Below are positions 60,201-64,000 of a stretch of 64,000 bases of DNA, piece by piece. Below the pieces are notes generated by a model that saw only the letters and a program-made list of their open reading frames with translations, ran no database searches and was not told where the DNA came from. How positions within the stretch are numbered: position 1 is the first letter of the stretch; every line of letters starts with the position of its first letter. This DNA is from Elusimicrobium simillimum. GTDB lineage: Bacteria > Elusimicrobiota > Elusimicrobia > Elusimicrobiales > Elusimicrobiaceae. The translations under genes were made by a program, and so were the position numbers. The stretch lies in contig NZ_JBEVVA010000003.1 in NCBI RefSeq assembly GCF_049639735.1, positions 1,178,001 to 1,242,000 on the forward strand. Direction: 5' to 3'.

Positions 60201-63200
60201 GGTTTCTATTTGTCCGTCGCCCTGGGCGCCTACGTCGCTTGCAAAAATTGTTGTGTCGGCGCCGCTTTTCATTACTATGTTGTCGCCGCTGAAGGCGCTG
60301 GCGGCGTCTAGTGTCTTTACATTATCATACACTATATCTTTGCTGGCTGACAAGCCCAAAAAGCCCGTTTTTTCGCGCCGCGTCAGGCTGGCTTCCTCAT
60401 TTACGCCCGCAAGTATGTTGATATTATTGGCCGCGTCCAGCGTCATGGTGCCCGCGCCTGTGGCTAATGCGCTGGCCAAAACGGTAATGTCATTGGCGGC
60501 GTTTAACGTCATATCACCGCCCGCTAGCATGTTGGAGCCAACGTGCGTGCTGGTGTCTAACCTGTCCTCTTTTATTTTACTGCGGCCAAAACTTTTTTTG
60601 GTTTTTTCGTATTTATAATAATGCGTAGAGTCAACGTTGCTAACTATATTAATATCTTCCGCGTCCACGGTAATATTATTATCCGCCGCCAACGTACTGC
60701 CCGCAAGCGTAAACGCGTTGCCAGCCGTTATATTAATATCGCTGCCGCCCTCTATAAGGCTGCCTATATGCGTCTCGGACGACTTTTCGTAATTCTTTTT
60801 CCAAATACCCTCGGTTAGCGCGTGCGCCCCAACGGTAATATCACCCCCGGCGTTTAGGCCAATATCCCCCTCCGCACCGATATAGGCTGATGTATTTATA
60901 ATGTCCTGCCCGGCGCTTAAATTAAGTGTGCCGCCGCTGGTTATGCCCGCCGTGGGGCCAAGGTAATCATACTGCGTTTTAACGCCGCCGGCGTCGCGGC
61001 TGAGCGTGTTCTTTTTGGTTTCATTAATAATACTGCCGCCGGCTGTGATACCTGTGGAGTTTTCCGCGGTTATAAGGCCGCTGATATTTTTAATATCGCC
61101 GTCCGCAGTCATCACAATATCTGTGCCCGTTATAAGGCCGCTGTTTATAATGGTGCCTGCGTTAATATTTATGCTGTCGCCTTTTATGGTACTGTCACTG
61201 CCAGCCAGCAGGTTTGCCGCCGTACCGGCGGCTAAATAAAGCGTAGGCACAAGCACAGTTTGCCCGTTAACCACCTGCTCAACATACCAAATAATATTGT
61301 CTGTAAGCGCGGCCTGCTGCGCCTCGCTCAGCGGTTGGCCGATTGTAAGGCCGTGGTCAAGGTACGCGCCCAGCGCGTTGTCATAAAGGCGGCTCATTTG
61401 GTCATTAACGCTGGAGACACCGTCGTACAGGTAACGTGTCCCTGTCAGGCGCAAGATTGCGTCCATAATAAGGTTTTGCTCAAAAAAGCTGTCGCCAAGT
61501 AATTTACTGGCGGTTTTGTCCACAGTTGTGTGGTGGATATCTGTAACGGGGTTAAAGCCGGGGACTTCAGGTTCCGGTTGCGGCTCTGGCGTGACGGCGG
61601 GCGGGTTGGCGGCGATGATTTGCATAATTTTATCTAGCAAATAGTTTGCGCCCACGTAGTCCTCCGGGTTAATAAACCTGTTGGTGCTTGTGTAAAGGTA
61701 GTCGCCGCCCGGGGCGGATTCTTTAAATAGGCCGTTGTAGGTAAAGTCTAACCCTTCCGGCGCGCCTATGCCGTCCTTTAAAGCCTGGTTAACGTCGGAA
61801 AGTTGGGGTACGTACATAGGCGGCAGGTTTAGGCCTTCTTCTGAAAAATCATCGTTTAACACTGTGTTTTCCGCGTTAATATTAACTTCCGCGCCTGAGA
61901 GAACGGCCACGCCACTGGAGAATATTGTTACTTCAGCTTCTGCAACGCGACCTTTAATATCACTATTATGAAAAGTTCTTCCTTCTGCAAGTTCTGCTAA
62001 AACAAATGCAAAAAGATCTAACATTTCAATTACTGGCGTTGGGCCATATTTAGCTTCATATGCATCTACTGGACTTTTTTTAGAAATACCTCCTTCTTTT
62101 TTAAAAGCCCACCCCCAATCCCATACAACTTCCAAAACATCTCTTAGCGCTGTAGTAACAAATGACGACCGTTTATTAAACAAATTAACCGCACTTATAT
62201 TTAGCTTTTCCCCAGCGCTTAACACACTGCTTTGGTTTAGCAAATCGCCAGTATTTATAAAAATATCTTTACCCGCAAGTATTTTGCCTTGGTGTAAAGC
62301 ATACCAGCCGCTGGTATCATAAGTATCAATATATTCACGTTTCATACGGTGCCATTTGCCGTCTACTACCAAACTATCATCGATACCACGCCCATCTTTT
62401 ACGTAACAAACTTCAGTCGCCGGGTCGCAGTTATCTATACTTACATTATTTATATTATCCGCTGATATATTTATGCTGCCTCTGCTTTCTATCAGGCCGC
62501 CGATGTTGTTTAAATCGCCGCTGCGGGCGTTGCTTAGGCCCGCTATCAAAATACCGTTCATGCCGTAGATACTGCCTAGTGTGTTGGTTATGCCGCCGTC
62601 TGTCTTTATGCTCAGCAAATTATTGCCAAATATTGAGCCGCCCTCGTTATTATTAATATCGCCACCCTCTATAAAAAGTGAATCATTTGCCAGCATAAGC
62701 CCGCTGTTATTAAGTGTAACGGGTTTTAGTAAAAGGTTGCCAAACGCGCTTATTTCACCGTCAGCAAAATTATTAATTGTGCCGCCTGTCACGGTTAAAT
62801 CACTGTTGGAAAGTATAAGAGCGTGGTTATCCAGCGTGCCAGCATTTATTACAACATTACCAAGTGAGGATATTTCCCCCTCATTAACAATATCGCCGCC
62901 CTGCAAGGAAAGGGCTTCCCCGCCGTACATTTTGCCGCTGTTGTTTATACTGCCGCCAGCCAAACTCAAGCCGCCTGAAGATAAAATATTGCCGTTGTTG
63001 CTAATCACACCGCCGTTAATATCAACAGCCGCGCCCGCCAACTCGCCTGAATTTGTAAGAGTGTCGGCAGTTGCGTTAAGCGCGTTTTGCGCTTTTAACG
63101 CGCCTGACTGCACGTCTAAATTACCCGCCGTTATATTAATATCGCGCCCCGCTGCCGCTGTGCCTGTATGCGTTATAGCGGCGGAATTTAAGGTTATGTC

Positions 63201-64000
63201 ACGCCCGGCTTGCAGTGTGTCAACAGCTAGGGCGGCGGCGGATAAGTTGATGTCTGTCTTGGCGTAAAAAGCCCCGTTTACGCCGCCGCTTGCGTTAACG
63301 TTTACATTTTGCCCTGCGTAAATGTTTTGCGCGGAAATATTTTCAAGCGCGGTTAAATTAATGTCACCTGCGCCCTCAAGCCCGTCTAACTCCAAGCTCG
63401 CGCCGCTTATGGTTACGTTGCCCGCCGCACCGCTTGCGCTGCCAAGCACGTCACCTTTAGCCGCCACGTTAAACGCCGTGCCAGAACTTACGCCGCTAAA
63501 CTCTACCCCGCCTGCGGAGTTTATATTAATATCGCCAAGGTCAGACACCAGTTTGCTGTGTGTACGCACGCCAAACCCGTCTTCCGTTCCTACAATATTT
63601 ATCCTGCCCGCATACATACCGCCAAGGTTGCCGGCGTCTACGGCAAATTCTTTTGGGTCGGCGGAAGCGGTGGAAGAAATTTCTTTTGTAACATAATCAA
63701 ATTTATCATTACCCGCAAGCAGGTTTATTGAAGAAGCATAAACATCACCCGCCGTGTTAATATAGCGTGAAGCCAAGTACAGCGGCACTCCGTCGGCCTC
63801 CAAGCCCAAATTAGCGTGGTTTTGCGTGGCCAGCCCACTAATATCTATGCGGCCCATCTGACTCATATTAAACCCTGCCAAATTGCCTTTATTTAAAATA
63901 GAGTTGCCCGTAACCAAACTTACCATAGGCGTATTAATAAACCCGGCCCCGGCCACGCTTATGCCGTTGGGGTTAGCTATAATAAGCTCCGCCGGGGCCC
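57261..64000 (-). CDS. CdiA/FhaB-type exoprotein with HExxH effector end (5' cut off by window)
   Basis: At least 2240 aa; the N-terminus is off the right edge. The frame is open through 63956 (GTG there is internal), with TpsA-type phrases IANPNGI and GAGFINTPMVS of two-partner secretion. Then come hundreds of residues of beta-helical haemagglutinin repeats (SGGLSLAGGSINNSGKMYG, INAGTIINSGLITG). Near the C-terminus the GGLDAEI boundary (about 58460) opens a low-GC, unrelated 420-residue end containing IHEKLHKML (HExxH at 57471-57485) and about 50 residues on AAEHM, the pattern of a zinc metallopeptidase (gluzincin). Export would need a TpsB partner, presumably upstream. A contact-dependent inhibition toxin is the best model. 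Confidence 0.82.
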   Translation of the reverse strand, partial: APAELIIANPNGISVAGAGFINTPMVSLVTGNSILNKGNLAGFNMSQMGRIDISGLATQNHANLGLEADGVPLYLASRYINTAGDVYASSINLLAGNDKFDYVTKEISSTASADPKEFAVDAGNLGGMYAGRINIVGTEDGFGVRTHSKLVSDLGDININSAGGVEFSGVSSGTAFNVAAKGDVLGSASGAAGNVTISGASLELDGLEGAGDINLTALENISAQNIYAGQNVNVNASGGVNGAFYAKTDINLSAAALAVDTLQAGRDITLNSAAITHTGTAAAGRDINITAGNLDVQSGALKAQNALNATADTLTNSGELAGAAVDINGGVISNNGNILSSGGLSLAGGSINNSGKMYGGEALSLQGGDIVNEGEISSLGNVVINAGTLDNHALILSNSDLTVTGGTINNFADGEISAFGNLLLKPVTLNNSGLMLANDSLFIEGGDINNNEGGSIFGNNLLSIKTDGGITNTLGSIYGMNGILIAGLSNARSGDLNNIGGLIESRGSINISADNINNVSIDNCDPATEVCYVKDGRGIDDSLVVDGKWHRMKREYIDTYDTSGWYALHQGKILAGKDIFINTGDLLNQSSVLSAGEKLNISAVNLFNKRSSFVTTALRDVLEVVWDWGWAFKKEGGISKKSPVDAYEAKYGPTPVIEMLDLFAFVLAELAEGRTFHNSDIKGRVAEAEVTIFSSGVAVLSGAEVNINAENTVLNDDFSEEGLNLPPMYVPQLSDVNQALKDGIGAPEGLDFTYNGLFKESAPGGDYLYTSTNRFINPEDYVGANYLLDKIMQIIAANPPAVTPEPQPEPEVPGFNPVTDIHHTTVDKTASKLLGDSFFEQNLIMDAILRLTGTRYLYDGVSSVNDQMSRLYDNALGAYLDHGLTIGQPLSEAQQAALTDNIIWYVEQVVNGQTVLVPTLYLAAGTAANLLAGSDSTIKGDSININAGTIINSGLITGTDIVMTADGDIKNISGLITAENSTGITAGGSIINETKKNTLSRDAGGVKTQYDYLGPTAGITSGGTLNLSAGQDIINTSAYIGAEGDIGLNAGGDITVGAHALTEGIWKKNYEKSSETHIGSLIEGGSDINITAGNAFTLAGSTLAADNNITVDAEDINIVSNVDSTHYYKYEKTKKSFGRSKIKEDRLDTSTHVGSNMLAGGDMTLNAANDITVLASALATGAGTMTLDAANNINILAGVNEEASLTRREKTGFLGLSASKDIVYDNVKTLDAASAFSGDNIVMKSGADTTIFASDVGAQGDGQIETGGNFNLLAGKESQYHYEYHMKRSFDLIDSIGDIAGDMLKGSVLTMFGGPLLAAASVFDETKDKAKDAYDTGRYEMFNMDFGSQKESTHESYSENVVGSTLTFGGKADINAKGDVNIGAGSIVAEQVDITANDINIFDVQANSYENHSESKAELNLSGGVNVPGYSLINSVKDVYNKGDKIAGNVDDIHAANSDPAQQDKEQGYIGLGINGLDFANSYAGLGKNLAEFNKANAAAGGAANNLQSQLSVYGRIDMDVQESSHSSSSSVSVGSMIEGAGNINLTSAKDINQAGSGVVSYGGDIAYNAGGDVNLTAGENYHSGSSSNANYHASIQGNINPLLPQDWSVEAAYSQQRDTSDNSTHSYTNSGVYAGEGNVSINTGDLLVKGGNIYGETVDITAENVTIESLQNTGYNAERSEGFDLSASVGSTGIGVGGSYNYSKTDASSRWVDEQSSILSAEDMAVNVANNTQLTGGILGSESGDMQLNTGSLAYANIYDDSVSDSLGYGFGFNAGAKTPGEIHPDSVTGSIKLSGEEKQQVTKATIGDGEITINSEAAQEEALEGLNRDLDNTQAITKDVITGGLDAEITIDKEWITDFKGQLDNIEAVGTESYKVVKDFAVATAEVISKGYEKLTSNEKDSLDKLKNGEAVNPQDVENALNKMDDNEKFAFAADMAAEQVADDIFNSLLGDNNDLSLMFADGNNSEAEVEKIRKEQEQIFNDAYKEYLKANPNTSKTDFFNMQLETFGNDAIRINEVLDRDAVISQMLKNSDNLSIADKNKLLAEKRALAVEYNNLLPSVLELQKYMGVMPGLRDDFSSEAIKAFSGMGQNQKYLTAMLQWSSYNSAGKVISLAEINKIIDDKTFISKDDQGKLKGAIMGFDSVTGGILVDQKTLSDSSFDKAVEALIHEKLHKMLLEWVSRPDIQQGHENDNSFKVLQASLEAGRLDKVRDGVYKYLAAEHMVRTATEKVKSNLTVTKPKK

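Noticed and set aside
62581..63267. 228-codon plus-strand frame (and similar ones at 60172, 55681, 63322) in the exoprotein region
   Set aside because: Shadow of the GC-biased repeat codons of the minus-strand exoprotein; Ser/Pro/Leu-rich composition typical of antisense frames.

Overview
This window looks like a chromosomal segment of an Elusimicrobiota bacterium, probably close to Elusimicrobium. I infer this from three things: type IV pilins with an almost invariant N-terminal helix (GFTLIELLVVVLIIGILA), a tandem family of exported proteins that begin AEPMKMTTYYPTPYASY, and generally moderate-GC genes separated by rho-independent terminators. Core genes are of Gram-negative type (outer-membrane barrel, lipoproteins, PBP1C, MltG). 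No tRNA, rRNA, CRISPR array, transposase or replication origin was recognised.

Layout. 1-5.0 kb: the end of an ADP-forming acyl-CoA synthetase, two small membrane proteins, and an arsR - 35-aa cysteine microprotein - ArsP-type permease - aldo/keto reductase run behind a textbook promoter and operator. 5.1-7.6 kb: an isolated phage-type terminase pair, then crcB-osmC. 7.8-12.9 kb: a 1670-aa exported protein whose C-terminal half resembles an MFS transporter. 12.9-23.1 kb: housekeeping genes (cls, mltG, tyrS, priA, family 4 uracil-DNA glycosylase, rpoZ-like, gmk, pbpC); the priA product has lost the hallmark motor residues. 23.2-29.0 kb: three tandem mosaic secreted proteins. 29-38 kb: FKBP, LemA, HAD, YbaK, M20 peptidase, an outer-membrane barrel, a protein of unknown function behind a TGACATAT-rich promoter, proton pyrophosphatase and a pilin-like protein. 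38.5-48.2 kb: two ankyrin lipoproteins, a pilin, DJ-1, a 1.15-kb AT-rich gene-free stretch, a peptide transporter with a 50-aa membrane protein, a VanX-like dipeptidase and two helical secreted proteins. 48.3-54.3 kb: alcohol dehydrogenase, an orphan trpR-trpB pair, cdd, a pilin, an MFS transporter and nudC. 54.3-64 kb: a contact-dependent-inhibition (CdiA/FhaB-like) locus. It has a huge TpsA-type exoprotein cut off at its N-terminus by the window end and ending in an HEKLH metallopeptidase-like domain, an overlapping-RBS lipoprotein that is the candidate immunity protein, and a downstream promoterless copy of the exoprotein's pre-toxin region.

The main points beyond annotation are these. The CDI-like locus carries an apparent recombination cassette. 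An 18-bp palindromic element (TAGGYCTTTWGRCCCTGG) lies upstream of the giant MFS-fusion protein and of both helical secreted proteins, which suggests a shared surface or secretion regulon. The three secreted paralogues are modular N-A-C, N-A-B and N-B-C mosaics. Several families of foldback intergenic repeats are present, including a 267-bp element with perfect 23-bp terminal inverted repeats and a roughly 100-bp three-hairpin unit present four times. All identities rest on reading motifs by eye; no searches were run.
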